A DNA stretch of 64,000 bases from Dallia pectoralis (Eukaryota > Chordata > Actinopteri > Esociformes > Umbridae). Each line of letters opens with the position of its first letter. The first letter of the stretch is position 1. The DNA lies in NCBI GenBank assembly GCA_029465975.1, contig CM055737.1, positions 19,059,502 to 19,123,501 of the forward strand. Direction: 5' to 3'. Position numbers and translations under genes: made by a program. Of this stretch, positions 37,428-49,033 are shown piece after piece. The notes beneath the pieces are model-generated. The model saw nothing but the letters and a program-made list of their open reading frames with translations, did not search any database and was not told the origin of the DNA.

Positions 37428-38147
37428 CCCTACGGCCACACCACCCTGAAAACGCCTGATCTCGGAAACCAAACCGGGTCGGGCTTGGTTAGTACTTGGA
37501 TGGGAGACCGCCTGGAAATATCTAGTGTTGTAAGCATTTTGTTATTTTCTTGGCGGGAAGAAACAAACAATCAAAAAGTTAATTATGCAGTGAAGAAATC
37601 AATAAGAGCTGTAATTTCAACTTTTCTAATAGCTTACGGCCACAACACCCTGAAAACGCCCGATCTCGGAAGCCAAACAGGGTCGGGCTTGGTTAGTACT
37701 TGGATGGGAGACCGCCTAGTAATATCTAGTGTTGTAAGCATTTTGTTATTTTCTTGGCGGGAAGAAACAATTAATCAAAAAGTTAATTATGCAGTGAAGA
37801 AATCAATAACAGCTGTATTTTCAAATGTTCTAATAGCTTACGGCCACACCACCCTGAAAACGCCTGATCTCGGAAACCAAACCGGGTCGGGCTTGGTTAG
37901 TACTTGGATGGGAGACCGCCTGGAAATATCTAGTGTTGTAAGCATTTTGTTATTTTCTTGGCGGGAAGAAACAAACAAACAAAAAGTTAATTATGCAGTG
38001 AAGAAATCAATAACAGCTGTAATTTCAACTTTTCTAATAGCTTACGGCCACAACACCCTGAAAACGCCCGATCTCGGAAGCCAAACAGGGTCGGGCTTGG
38101 TTAGTACTTGGATGGGAGACCGCCTAGTAATATCTAGTGTTGTAAGC
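37428..38147 (+). pseudogene. Run of four loop C deletion copies, third occurrence
   Basis: Cores at 37428, 37632, 37836 and 38040, 2913 bp after the second occurrence and apparently near-identical to it. Confidence 0.85.
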
Positions 38148-39507
38148 ATTTTGTTAGTTTCTTGGCGGGAAGAAACAATCTATCAAAAAGTTAATTATGC
38201 AGTGAAGAAATCAATAACAGCTGTAATTTCAACTCTTCTTATAGCTTACGGCCACACCACCCTGAAAACGCCCGATCTCGTCTGATCTCGGAAGCCAAGC
38301 AGGGTTGGGCTTGGTTAGTACTTGGATGGGAGACCGCCTAGTAATATCTAGTGTTGTAAGCATTTTGTTATTTTCTTGGCGGGAAGAAACAATCTATCAA
38401 AAAGTTAATAATGCAGTGAAGAAATCAATAACAGCTGTAATTTCAACTCTTCTTATAGCTTACGGCCACACCACCCTGAAAACGCCCGATCTCGTCTGAT
38501 CTCGGAAGCCAAGCAGGGTTTGGCTTGGTTAGTACTTGGATGGGAGACCGCCTAGGAATATCTAGTGTTGTAAGCATTTTGTTATTTTCATGGCGGGAAG
38601 AAACAAACAATCAAAAAGTTAATTATGCAGTGAAGAAATCAATAAGAGCTGTAATTTCAACTTTTCTTATAGCTTACGGCCACACCACCCTGAAAACGCC
38701 CGATCTTGGAAGCCAAACATGGTCGGGCTTGGTTAGTACTTGGATGGGAGACCGCCTAGGAATATATAGTGTTGTAAGCATTTTGTTATTTTCATGGCGG
38801 GAAGAAACAATCAATCAAAAAGTTAATTATGCAGTGAAGAAATCAATAAGAGCTGTAATTTCAACGTTTCTAATAGCTTACGGCCACACCACCCTGAAAA
38901 CGCCCGATCTCGTCTGATCTCGGAAGCCAAGCAGGGTCGGGCTTGGTTAGTACTTGGATGGGAGACCGCCTAGGAATATCTAGTGTTGTAAGCATTTTGT
39001 TATTTTCTTGGCGGGAAGAAACAATCAATCAAAAAGTTAATTATGCAGTGAAGAAATCAATAACAGCTGTATTTTCAAATGTTCTAATACCCTACGGCCA
39101 CACCACCCTGAAAACGCCTGATCTCGGAAACCAAACAGGGTCGGGCTTGGTTAGTACTTGGATGGGAGACCGCCTGGAAATATCTAGTGTTGTAAGCATT
39201 TTGTTATTTTCTTGGCGGGAAGAAACAAACAATCAAAAAGTTAATTATGCAGTGAAGAAATCAATAACAGCTGTAATTTCAACTCTTCTAATAGCTTACG
39301 GCCACACCACCCTGAAAACGCCCGATCTCGTCTGATCTCGGAAGCCAAGCAGGGTTGGGCTTGGTTAGTACTTGGATGGGAGACCGCCTGGGAATATCTA
39401 GTGTTGTAAGCATTTTGTTATTTTCATGGCGGGAAGAAACAATCAATCAAAAAGTGAATTATGCAGTGAAGAAATCAATAAGAGCTGTAATTTCAACTTG
39501 TCTAATA

Positions 39508-42500
39508 GCTTACGGCCACACCCCCTGAAAACGCCCGATCTCGTCTGATCTCGGAAGCCAAGCAGGGTTGGGCTTGGTTAGTACTTGGATGGGAGACCGC
39601 CTAGTAATATCTAGTGTTGTAAGCATTTTGTTAGTTTCTTGGCGGGAAGAAACAATCTATCAAAAAGTTAATAATGCAGTGAAGAAATCAATAACAGCTG
39701 TAATTTCAACTCTTCTTATAGCTTACGGCCACACCACCCTGAAAACGCCCGATCTCGTCTGATCTCGGAAGCCAAGCAGGGTTTGGCTTGTTAGTACTTG
39801 GATGGGAGACCGCCTAGGAATATCTAGTGTTGTAAGCATTTTGTTATTTTCATGGCGGGAAGAAACAAACAATCAAAAAGTTAATTATGCAGTGAAGAAA
39901 TCAATAAGAGCTGTAATTTCAACTTTTCTTATAGCTTACGGCCACACCACCCTGAAAACGCCCGATCTTGGAAGCCAAACATGGTCGGGCTTGGTTAGTA
40001 CTTGGATGGGAGACCGCCTAGGAATATATAGTGTTGTAAGCATTTTGTTATTTTCATGGCGGGAAGAAACAATCAATCAAAAAGTTAATTATGCAGTGAA
40101 GAAATCAATAAGAGCTGTAATTTCAACGTTTCTAATAGCTTACGGCCACACCACCCTGAAAACGCCCGATCTCGTCTGATCTCGGAAGCCAAGCAGGGTC
40201 GGGCTTGGTTAGTACTTGGATGGGAGACCGCCTAGGAATATCTAGTGTTGTAAGCATTTTGTTATTTTCTTGGCGGGAAGAAACAATCAATCAAAAAGTT
40301 AATTATGCAGTGAAGAAATCAATAACAGCTGTATTTTCAAATGTTCTAATACCCTACGGCCACACCACCCTGAAAACGCCTGATCTCGGAAACCAAACAG
40401 GGTCGGGCTTGGTTAGTACTTGGATGGGAGACCGCCTGGAAATATCTAGTGTTGTAAGCATTTTGTTATTTTCTTGGCGGGAAGAAACAAACAATCAAAA
40501 AGTTAATTATGCAGTGAAGAAATCAATAACAGCTGTAATTTCAACTCTTCTAATAGCTTACGGCCACACCACCCTGAAAACGCCCGATCTCGTCTGATCT
40601 CGGAAGCCAAGCAGGGTTGGGCTTGGTTAGTACTTGGATGGGAGACCGCCTGGGAATATCTAGTGTTGTAAGCATTTTGTTATTTTCATGGCGGGAAGAA
40701 ACAATCAATCAAAAAGTGAATTATGCAGTGAAGAAATCAATAAGAGCTGTAATTTCAACTTGTCTAATAGCTTACGGCCACACCCCCCTGAAAACGCCCG
40801 ATCTCGTCTGATCTCGGAAGCCAAGCAGGGTTGGGCTTGGTTAGTACTTGGATGGGAGACCGCCTGGCAATATCTAGTGTTGTAAGCATTATGTTAATTT
40901 CTTGGCGGGAAGAAACAATCAATCAAAAAGTTAATTATGCAGTGAAGAATTCAATAAGAGCTGTAATTTCAACTTTTCTATTAGCTTACGGCCACACCAC
41001 CCTGAAAACGCCCGATCTCGGAAGCCAAACATGGTCGGGCTTGGTTAGTACTTGGATGGGAGACCGCCTAGGAATATATAGTGTTGTAAGCATTTTGTTA
41101 TTTTCATGGCGGGAAGAAACAAACAATCAAAAAGTTAATTATGCAGTGAAGAAATCAATAAGAGCTGTAATTTCAACTTTTCTAATAGCTTACGGCCACA
41201 CCACCCTGAAAACGCCCGATCTTGGAAGCCAAACATGGTCGGGCTTGGTTAGTACTTGGATGGGAGACCGCCTAGGAATATCTAGTGTTGTAAGCTTTTT
41301 GTTATTTTCTTGGCGGGAAGAAACAATCAATCAAAAAGTTAATTATGCAGTGAAGAAATCAATAACAGCTGTATTTTCAAATGTTCTAATACCCTACAGC
41401 CACACCACCCTGAAAACGCCTAATCTCGGAAACCAAACAGGGTCGGGCTTGGTTAGTACTTGGATGGGAGACCGCTTGGAAATATCTAGTGTTGTAAGCA
41501 TTTTGTTATTTTCTTGGCGGGAAGAAACAAACAATCAAAAAGTTAATTATGCAGTGAAGAAATCAATAAGAGCTGTAACTTCAACTTTTCTAATAGCTTA
41601 CGGCCACACCACCCTGAAAACGCCCGTTCTCGTCTGATCGCGAAAGCCAAGCAGGGTTGGGCTTGGTTAGTACTTGGATGGGAGACCGCCTAGGAATATC
41701 TAGTGTTGTAAGCATTTTGTTATTTTCTTGGCGGGAAGAAACAATCTATCAAAAAGTTAATTATGCAGTGAAGAAATCAATAAGAGCTGTAATTTCAACT
41801 TGTCTTATCGCTTACGGCCACACCACCCTGAAAACGCCCGATCTCGTCTGATCTCGGAAGCCAAGCAGGGTCGGGCTTGGTTAGTACTTGGATAGGCGAC
41901 CGCCTAGGAATATCTAGTGTTGTAAGCATTTTGTTATTTTCTTGGCGGGAAGAAACAATCTATCAAAAAGTTAATTATGCAGTGAAGAAATCAACAACAG
42001 CTGTAATTTCAACTCTTCTAATAGCTTACGGCCACACCACCCTGAAAACGCCCGATCTCGTCTGATCTCGGAAGCCAAGCAGGGTTGGGCTTGGTTAGTA
42101 CTTGGATGGGAGACCGCCTGGGAATGTCTAGTGTTGTAAGCATTTTGTTATTTTCATGGCGGGAAGAAACAATCAATCAAAAAGTGAATTATGCAGTGAA
42201 GAAATCAATAAGAGCTGTAATTTCAACTCGTCTAATAGCTTACGGCCACACTACCCTGAAAACGCCCGATCTCGTCTGATCTCGGAAGCCAAGCAGGGTT
42301 GGGCTTGGTTAGTACTTGGATGGGAGACCGCCTGGAAATATCTAGTGTTGTAAGCATTTTGTTATTTTCTTGGCGGGAAGAAACAAACAATCAAAAAGTT
42401 AATTATGCAGTGAAGAAATCAATAAGAGCTGTAATTTCAACTTTTCTAATAGCTTACGGCCACACCACCCTGAAAACGCCCGATCTCGGAAGCCAAACAT

Positions 42501-45500
42501 GGTCGGGCTTGGTTAGTACTTGGATGGGAGACCGCCTAGGAATATATAGTGTTGTAAGCATTTTGTTATTTTCATGGCGGGAAGAAACAATCAATCAAAA
42601 AGTTAATTATGCAGTGAAGAAATCAATAAGAGCTGTAATTTCAACTTTTCTAATAGCTTACGGCCACACCACCCTGAAAACGCCCGATCTCGTCTGATCT
42701 CGGAAGCCAAGCAGGGTCGGGCTTGGTTAGTACTTGGCTGGGAGACCGCCTAGGAATATCTAGTGTTGTAAGCATTTTGTTATTTTCTTGGCGGGAAGAA
42801 ACAATCAATCAAAAAGTTAATTATGCAGTGAAGAAATCAATAACAGCTGTATTTTCAAATGTTCTAATACCCTACGGCCACACCACCCTGAAAACGCCTG
42901 ATCTCGGAAACCAAACCGGGTCGGGCTTGGTTAGTACTTGGATGGGAGACCGCCTGGAAATATCTAGTGTTGTAAGCATTTTGTTATTTTCTTGACGGGA
43001 AGAAACAAACAATCAAAAAGTTAATTATGCAGTGAAGAAATCAATAAGAGCTGTAATTTCAACTTTTCTAATAGCTTACGGCCACAACACCCTGAAAACG
43101 CCCGATCTCGGAAGCCAAACAGGGTCGGGCTTGGTTAGTACTTGGATGGGAGACCGCCTAGTAATATCTAGTGTTGTAAGCATTTTGTTATTTTCTTGGC
43201 GGGAAGAAACAATCAATCAAAAAGTTAATTATGCAGTGAAGATATCAATAACAGCTGTATTTTCAAATGTTCTAATACCCTACGGCCACACCACCCTGAA
43301 AACGCCTGATCTCGGAAACCAAACAGGGTCGGGCTTGGTTAGTACTTGGATGGGAGACCGCTTGGAAATATCTAGTGTTGTAAGCATTTTGTTATTTTCT
43401 TGGCGGGAAGAAACAAACAATCAAAAAGTTAATTATGCAGTGAAGAAATCAATAAGAGCTGTAACTTCAACTTTTCTAATCGCTTACGGCCACACCACCC
43501 TGAAAACGCCCGATCTCGTCTGATCTCGAAAGCCATGCAGGGTTGGGCTTGGTTAGTACTTGGATGGGAGACCGCCTAGGAATATCTAGTGTTGTAAGCA
43601 TTTTGTTATTTTCTTGGCGGGAAGAAACAATCTATCAAAAAGTTAATTATGCAGTGAAGAAATCAATAAGAGCTGTAATTTCAACTTGTCTTATCGCTTA
43701 CGGCCACACCACCCTGAAAACGCCCGATCTCGTCTGATCTCGGAAGCCAAGCAGGGTCGGGCTTGGTTAGTACTTGGATAGGCGACCGCCTAGGAATATC
43801 TAGTGTTGTAAGCATTTTGTTATTTTCTTGGCGGGAAGAAACAATCTATCAAAAAGTTAATTATGCAGTGAAGAAATCAATAAGAGCTGTAATTTCAACT
43901 TTTCTAATAGCCTACGGCCACACCACCCTGAAAACGCCCGATCTCGGAAGCCAAACATGGTCGGGCTTGGTTAGTACTTGGATGGGAGACCGCCTAGGAA
44001 TATATAGTGTTGTAAGCATTTTGTTATTTTCATGGCGGGAAGAAACAATCAATCAAAAAGTTAATTATGCAGTGAAGAAATCAATAAGAGCTGTAATTTC
44101 AACTTTTCTAATAGCTTACGGCCACACCACCCTGAAAACGCCCGATCTCGTCTGATCTCGGAAGCCAAGCAGGGTCGGGCTTGGTTAGTACTTGGATGGG
44201 AGACCGCCTAGGAATATCTAGTGTTGTAAGCATTTTGTTATTTTCTTGGCGGGAAGAAACAATCAATCAAAAAGTTAATTATGCAGTGAAGAAATCAATA
44301 ACAGCTGTATTTTCAAATGTTCTAATACCCTACGGCCACACCACCCTGAAAACGCCTGATCTCGGAAACCAAACCGGGTCGGGCTTGGTTAGTACTTGGA
44401 TGGGAGACCGCCTGGAAATATCTAGTGTTGTAAGCATTTTGTTATTTTCTTGACGGGAAGAAACAAACAATCAAAAAGTTAATTATGCAGTGAAGAAATC
44501 AATAAGAGCTGTAATTTCAACTTTTCTAATAGCTTACGGCCACAACACCCTGAAAACGCCCGATCTCGGAAGCCAAACAGGGTCGGGCTTGGTTAGTACT
44601 TGGATGGGAGACCGCCTAGTAATATCTAGTGTTGTAAGCATTTTGTTATTTTCTTGGCGGGAAGAAACAATCAATCAAAAAGTTAATTATGCAGTGAAGA
44701 AATCAATAACAGCTGTATTTTCAAATGTTCTAATACCCTACGGCCACACCACCCTGAAAACGCCTGATCTCGGAAACCAAACAGGGTCGGGCTTGGTTAG
44801 TACTTGGATGGGAGACCGCTTGGAAATATCTAGTGTTGTAAGCATTTTGTTATTTTCTTGGCGGGAAGAAACAAACAATCAAAAAGTTAATTATGCAGTG
44901 AAGAAATCAATAAGAGCTGTAACTTCAACTTTTCTAATAGCTTACGGCCACACCACCCTGAAAACGCCCGATCTCGTCTGATCTCGAAAGCCAAGCAGGG
45001 TTGGGCTTGGTTAGTACTTGGATGGGAGACCGCCTAGGAATATCTAGTGTTGTAAGCATTTTGTTATTTTCTTGGCGGGAAGAAACAATCTATCAAAAAG
45101 TTAATTATGCAGTGAAGAAATCAATAAGAGCTGTAATTTCAACTTGTCTTATCGCTTACGGCCACACCACCCTGAAAACGCCCGATCTCGTCTGATCTCG
45201 GAAGCCAAGCAGGGTCGGGCTTGGTTAGTACTTGGATGGCGACCGCCTAGGAATATCTAGTGTTGTAAGCATTTTGTTATTTTCTTGGCGGGAAGAAACA
45301 ATCTATCAAAAAGTTAATTATGCAGTGAAGAAATCAACAACAGCTGTAATTTCAACTCTTCTAATAGCTTACGGCCACACCACCCTGAAAACGCCCGATC
45401 TCGTCTGATCTCGGAAGCCAAGCAGGGTTGGGCTTGGTTAGTACTTGGATGGGAGACCGCCTGGGAATGTCTAGTGTTGTAAGCATTTTGTTATTTTCAT

Positions 45501-46523
45501 GGCGGGAAGAAACAATCAATCAAAAAGTGAATTATGCAGTGAAGAAATCAATAAGAGCTGTAATTTCAACTCGTCTAATAGCTTACGGCCACACTACCCT
45601 GAAAACGCCCGATCTCGTCTGATCTCGGAAGCCAAGCAGGGTTGGGCTTGGTTAGTACTTGGATGGGAGACCGCCTGGAAATATCTAGTGTTGTAAGCAT
45701 TTGTTATTTTCTGGGCGGGAAGAAACAATCAATCAAAAAGTTAATTATGCAGTGAAGAAATCAATAAGAGCTGTAATTTCAACTTTTCTAATAGCTTACG
45801 GCCACACCACCCTGAAAACGCCCGATCTCGGAAGCCAAACATGGTCGGGCTTGGTTAGTACTTGGATGGGAGACCGCCTAGGAATATATAGTGTTGTAAG
45901 CATTTTGTTATTTTCATGGCGGGAAGAAACAATCAATCAAAAAGTTAATTATGCAGTGAAGAAATCAATAAGAGCTGTAATTTCAACTTTTCTAATAGCT
46001 TACGGCCACACCACCCTGAAAACGCCCGATCTCGTCTGATCTCGGAAGCCAAGCAGGGTCGGGCTTGGTTAGTACTTGGATGGGAGACCGCCTAGGAATA
46101 TCTAGTGTTGTAAGCATTTTGTTATTTTCTTGGCGGGAAGAAACAATCAATCAAAAAGTTAATTATGCAGTGAAGAAATCAATAACAGCTGTATTTTCAA
46201 ATGTTCTAATACCCTACGGCCACACCACCCTGAAAACGCCTGATCTCGGAAACCAAACAGGGTCGGGCTTGGTTAGTACTTGGATGGGAGACCGCCTGGG
46301 AATATCTAGTGTTGTAAGCATTTTGTTATTTTCTTGACGGGAAGAAACAAACAATCAAAAAGTTAATTATGCAGTGAAGAAATCAATAAGAGCTGTAATT
46401 TCAACTTTTCTAATAGCTTACGGCCACAACACCCTGAAAACGCCCGATCTCGGAAGCCAAACAGGGTCGGGCTTGGTTAGTACTTGGATGGGAGACCGCC
46501 TAGTAATATCTAGTGTTGTAAGC
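39508..46523 (+). rRNA. 5S rRNA genes, block C part 2 (34 copies, plus strand)
   Basis: Full-length copies (118 unless noted): 39508 (117), 39721 (117), 40138, 40556, 40770, 41596, 41810, 42024, 42238, 42656, 43482, 43696, 44114, 44940, 45154 (117), 45367, 45581, 45998. Loop C deletion copies (108): 39934, 40352, 40984, 41188, 41392, 42452, 42870, 43074, 43278, 43910, 44328, 44532, 44736, 45794, 46212, 46416. 41810 and 43696 are box C variants and 45154 is a derivative with one further base lost. From 41596 the order of classes repeats with periods of 1886 and 1458 bp. Confidence 0.93.
41810..41927 (+). rRNA. 5S rRNA gene, box C double-substitution subfamily (plus strand)
   Basis: It has the same G85A and A88C pair and the CAATCTATCA spacer as 23448. 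The 5' flank ends TTATC rather than TAATA. Further members with both changes are at 7851, 10585, 10799, 12063, 21981, 22398, 23876, 25567, 25995, 43696, 50191, 60155, 60979, 61802 and 63035. Confidence 0.85.
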
Positions 46524-46619
46524 ATTTTGTTATTTTCTTGGCGGGAAGAAACAATCAATCAAAAAGTTAATTATGCAGTGAAGAAATCAATAACAGCTGT
46601 ATTTTCAAATGTTCTAATA

Positions 46620-46626
46620 GCTTACG
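46620..46626 (+). rRNA. 5S rRNA gene, first 7 nt (cut by gap)
   Basis: GCTTACG follows the normal 5' flank CTAATA at the right end of the plus-strand block; the rest is in the gap. Confidence 0.8.
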
Positions 46627-47126
46627 NNNNNNNNNNNNNNNNNNNNNNNNNNNNNNNNNNNNNNNNNNNNNNNNNNNNNNNNNNNNNNNNNNNNNNNNNN
46701 NNNNNNNNNNNNNNNNNNNNNNNNNNNNNNNNNNNNNNNNNNNNNNNNNNNNNNNNNNNNNNNNNNNNNNNNNNNNNNNNNNNNNNNNNNNNNNNNNNNN
46801 NNNNNNNNNNNNNNNNNNNNNNNNNNNNNNNNNNNNNNNNNNNNNNNNNNNNNNNNNNNNNNNNNNNNNNNNNNNNNNNNNNNNNNNNNNNNNNNNNNNN
46901 NNNNNNNNNNNNNNNNNNNNNNNNNNNNNNNNNNNNNNNNNNNNNNNNNNNNNNNNNNNNNNNNNNNNNNNNNNNNNNNNNNNNNNNNNNNNNNNNNNNN
47001 NNNNNNNNNNNNNNNNNNNNNNNNNNNNNNNNNNNNNNNNNNNNNNNNNNNNNNNNNNNNNNNNNNNNNNNNNNNNNNNNNNNNNNNNNNNNNNNNNNNN
47101 NNNNNNNNNNNNNNNNNNNNNNNNNN
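46627..47126. other. Assembly gap, 500 N, at an orientation switch
   Basis: Exactly 500 Ns. Genes point right before it and left after it. The left contig stops at CTAATAGCTTACG and the right one starts at AGCTATTAG, again nearly the same unit position on opposite strands. Confidence 0.98.
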
Positions 47127-47129
47127 AGC
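47127..47129 (-). rRNA. 5S rRNA gene, first 3 nt (cut by gap)
   Basis: AGC followed by TATTAG is the very 5' end of a minus-strand core just after the gap. It is identified only by the flank. Confidence 0.7.
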
Positions 47130-48922
47130 TATTAGAAAAGTTGAAATTACAGCTCTTATTGATTTCTTCACTGCATAATTAACTTTTTGATTGTTTGTTT
47201 CTTCCCGCCAAGAAAATAACAAAATGCTTACAACACTAGATATTTCCAGGCGGTCTCCCATCCAAGTACTAACCAAGCCCGACCCTGTTTGGTTTCCGAG
47301 ATCAGGCGTTTTCAGGGTGGTGTGGCCGTAGGGTATTAGAACATTTGAAAATACAGCTCTTATTGATTTCTTCACTGCATAATTAACTTTTTGATTGATT
47401 GTTTCTTCCCGCCAAGAAAATAACAAAATGCTTACAACACTAGATATTCCTAGGCGGTCTCCCATCCAAGTACTAACCAAGCCCGACCCTGCTTGGCTTC
47501 CGAGATCAGACGAGATCGGGCGTTTTCAGGGTGGTGTGGCCGTAAGCTATTAGAAAGTTGAAATTACAGCTCTTATTGATTTCTTCACTGCATAATTAAC
47601 TTTTTGATTGATTGTTTCTTCCCGCCAAGAAAATAACAAAATGCTTACAACACTAGATATTCCTAGGCGGTCTCCCATCCAAGTACTAACCAAGCCCGAC
47701 CCTGCTTGGCTTCCGAGATCAGACGAGATCGGGCGTTTTCAGGGTGGTGTGGCCGTAAGCTATTAGACAAGTTGAAATTACAGCTCTTATTGATTTCTTC
47801 ACTGCATAATTAACTTTTTGATTGATTGTTTCTTCCCGCCAAGAAAATAACAAAATGCTTACAACACTAGATATTCCTAGGCGGTCTCCCATCCAAGTAC
47901 TAACCAAGCCCGACCCTGTTTGGCTTCCGAGATCCGAGATCAGGCGTTTTCAGGGTGGTGTGGCCGTAAGCTATTAGAACAGTTGAAATTACAGCTGTTA
48001 TTGATTTCTTCACTGCATAATTAACTTTTTGATTGATTGTTTCTTCCCGCCAAGAAAATAACAAAATGCTTACAACACTAGATATTCCTAGGCGGTCTCC
48101 CATCCAAGTACTAACCAAGCCCGACCCTGCTTGGCTTCCGAGATCAGACGAGATCGGGCGTTTTCAGGGTGGTGTGGCCGTAAGCTATTAGACAAGTTGA
48201 AATTACAGCTCTTATTGATTTCTTCACTGCATAATTAACTTTTTGATTGATTGTTTCTTCCCGCCAAGAAAATAACAAAATGCTTACAACACTAGATATT
48301 CCTAGGCGGTCTCCCATCCAAGTACTAACCAAGCCCGACCCTGCTTGGCTTCCGAGATCAGACGAGATCGGGCGTTTCAGGGTGGTGTGGCCGTAAGCTA
48401 TTAGAAAAGTTGAAATTACAGCTCTTATTGATTTCTTCACTGCATAATTAACTTTTTGATTGATTGTTTCTTCCCGCCAAGAAAATAACAAAATGCTTAC
48501 AACACTAGATATTCCTAGGCGGTCTCCCATCCAAGTACTAACCAAGCCCGACCCTGCTTGGCTTCCGAGATCAGACGAGATCGGGCGTTTTCAGGGTGGT
48601 GTGGCCGTAAGCTATTAGACAAGTTGAAATTACAGCTCTTATTGATTTCTTCACTGCATAATTAACTTTTTGATTGATTGTTTCTTCCCGCCAAGAAAAT
48701 AACAAAATGCTTACAACACTAGATATTCCTAGGCGGTCTCCCATCCAAGTACTAACCAAGCCCAACCCTGCTTGGCTTCCGAGATCAGACGAGATCAGGC
48801 GTTTTCAGGGTGGTGTGGCCGTAAGCTATTAGAAAAGTTGAAATTACAGCTCTTATTGATTTCTTCACTGCATAATTAACTTTTTGATTGATTGTTTCTT
48901 CCTGCCAAGAAAATAACAAAAT

Positions 48923-49033
48923 GCTTACAACACTAGATATTCCTAGGCGGTCTCCCATCCAAGTACTAACCAAGCCCGACCCTGCTTGGCTTCAGACGAG
49001 ATCAGGCGTTTTCAGGGTGGTGTGGCCGTAGGC
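48923..49033 (-). pseudogene. 5S rRNA copy, 7-nt deletion class
   Basis: A 111-nt core with plus-strand GGCTTCAGACGAGATCAGG. The 3' strand of helix III is lost. The 5' end reads GCCTAC. Confidence 0.8.

Larger units (their letters stand above)
31589..39411 (+). rRNA. 5S rRNA genes, block C part 1 (38 copies, plus strand)
   Basis: Here the left edge is the RNA 5' end. Full-length copies (118 unless noted): 32405, 32619, 33037, 33455, 33669, 33883, 34301, 35331, 35545, 36370, 36584 (117), 36797, 37214, 38244, 38458, 38876, 39294. Loop C deletion copies (108): 31589, 31793, 31997, 32201, 32833, 33251, 34097, 34515, 34719, 34923, 35127, 35758, 35962, 36166, 37011, 37428, 37632, 37836, 38040, 38672, 39090. 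More than half are defective, a much higher share than in the minus-strand blocks. A run of four consecutive 204-bp units occurs three times (31589, 34515, 37428). The CTAGT variant at core positions 95-99 is common here, and I did not see it in the minus-strand blocks. Confidence 0.93.
41596..46626 (+). repeat. Higher-order repeat, 9/7/9 units (1886 and 1458 bp)
   Basis: Three successive series start at 41596, 43482 and 44940, each opening with a full copy followed by a box C variant (41810, 43696, 45154). The middle series lacks two full units that the first has at 42024 and 42238, giving 1458 instead of 1886 bp. Shared private marks include CTTGACGGG in the spacer at 42991, 44449 and 46333. 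The third series runs into the gap. Confidence 0.85.

Noticed and set aside
34368..38285. Long open frames of 334 aa (34368-35372 and 37281-38285) that look like a tandem-repeat protein
   Set aside because: The 204-bp pseudogene units are a multiple of 3 and their deletion removes the TGA stop, so the frame stays open through runs of them. No codon signal, start context or independent domain supports a gene.
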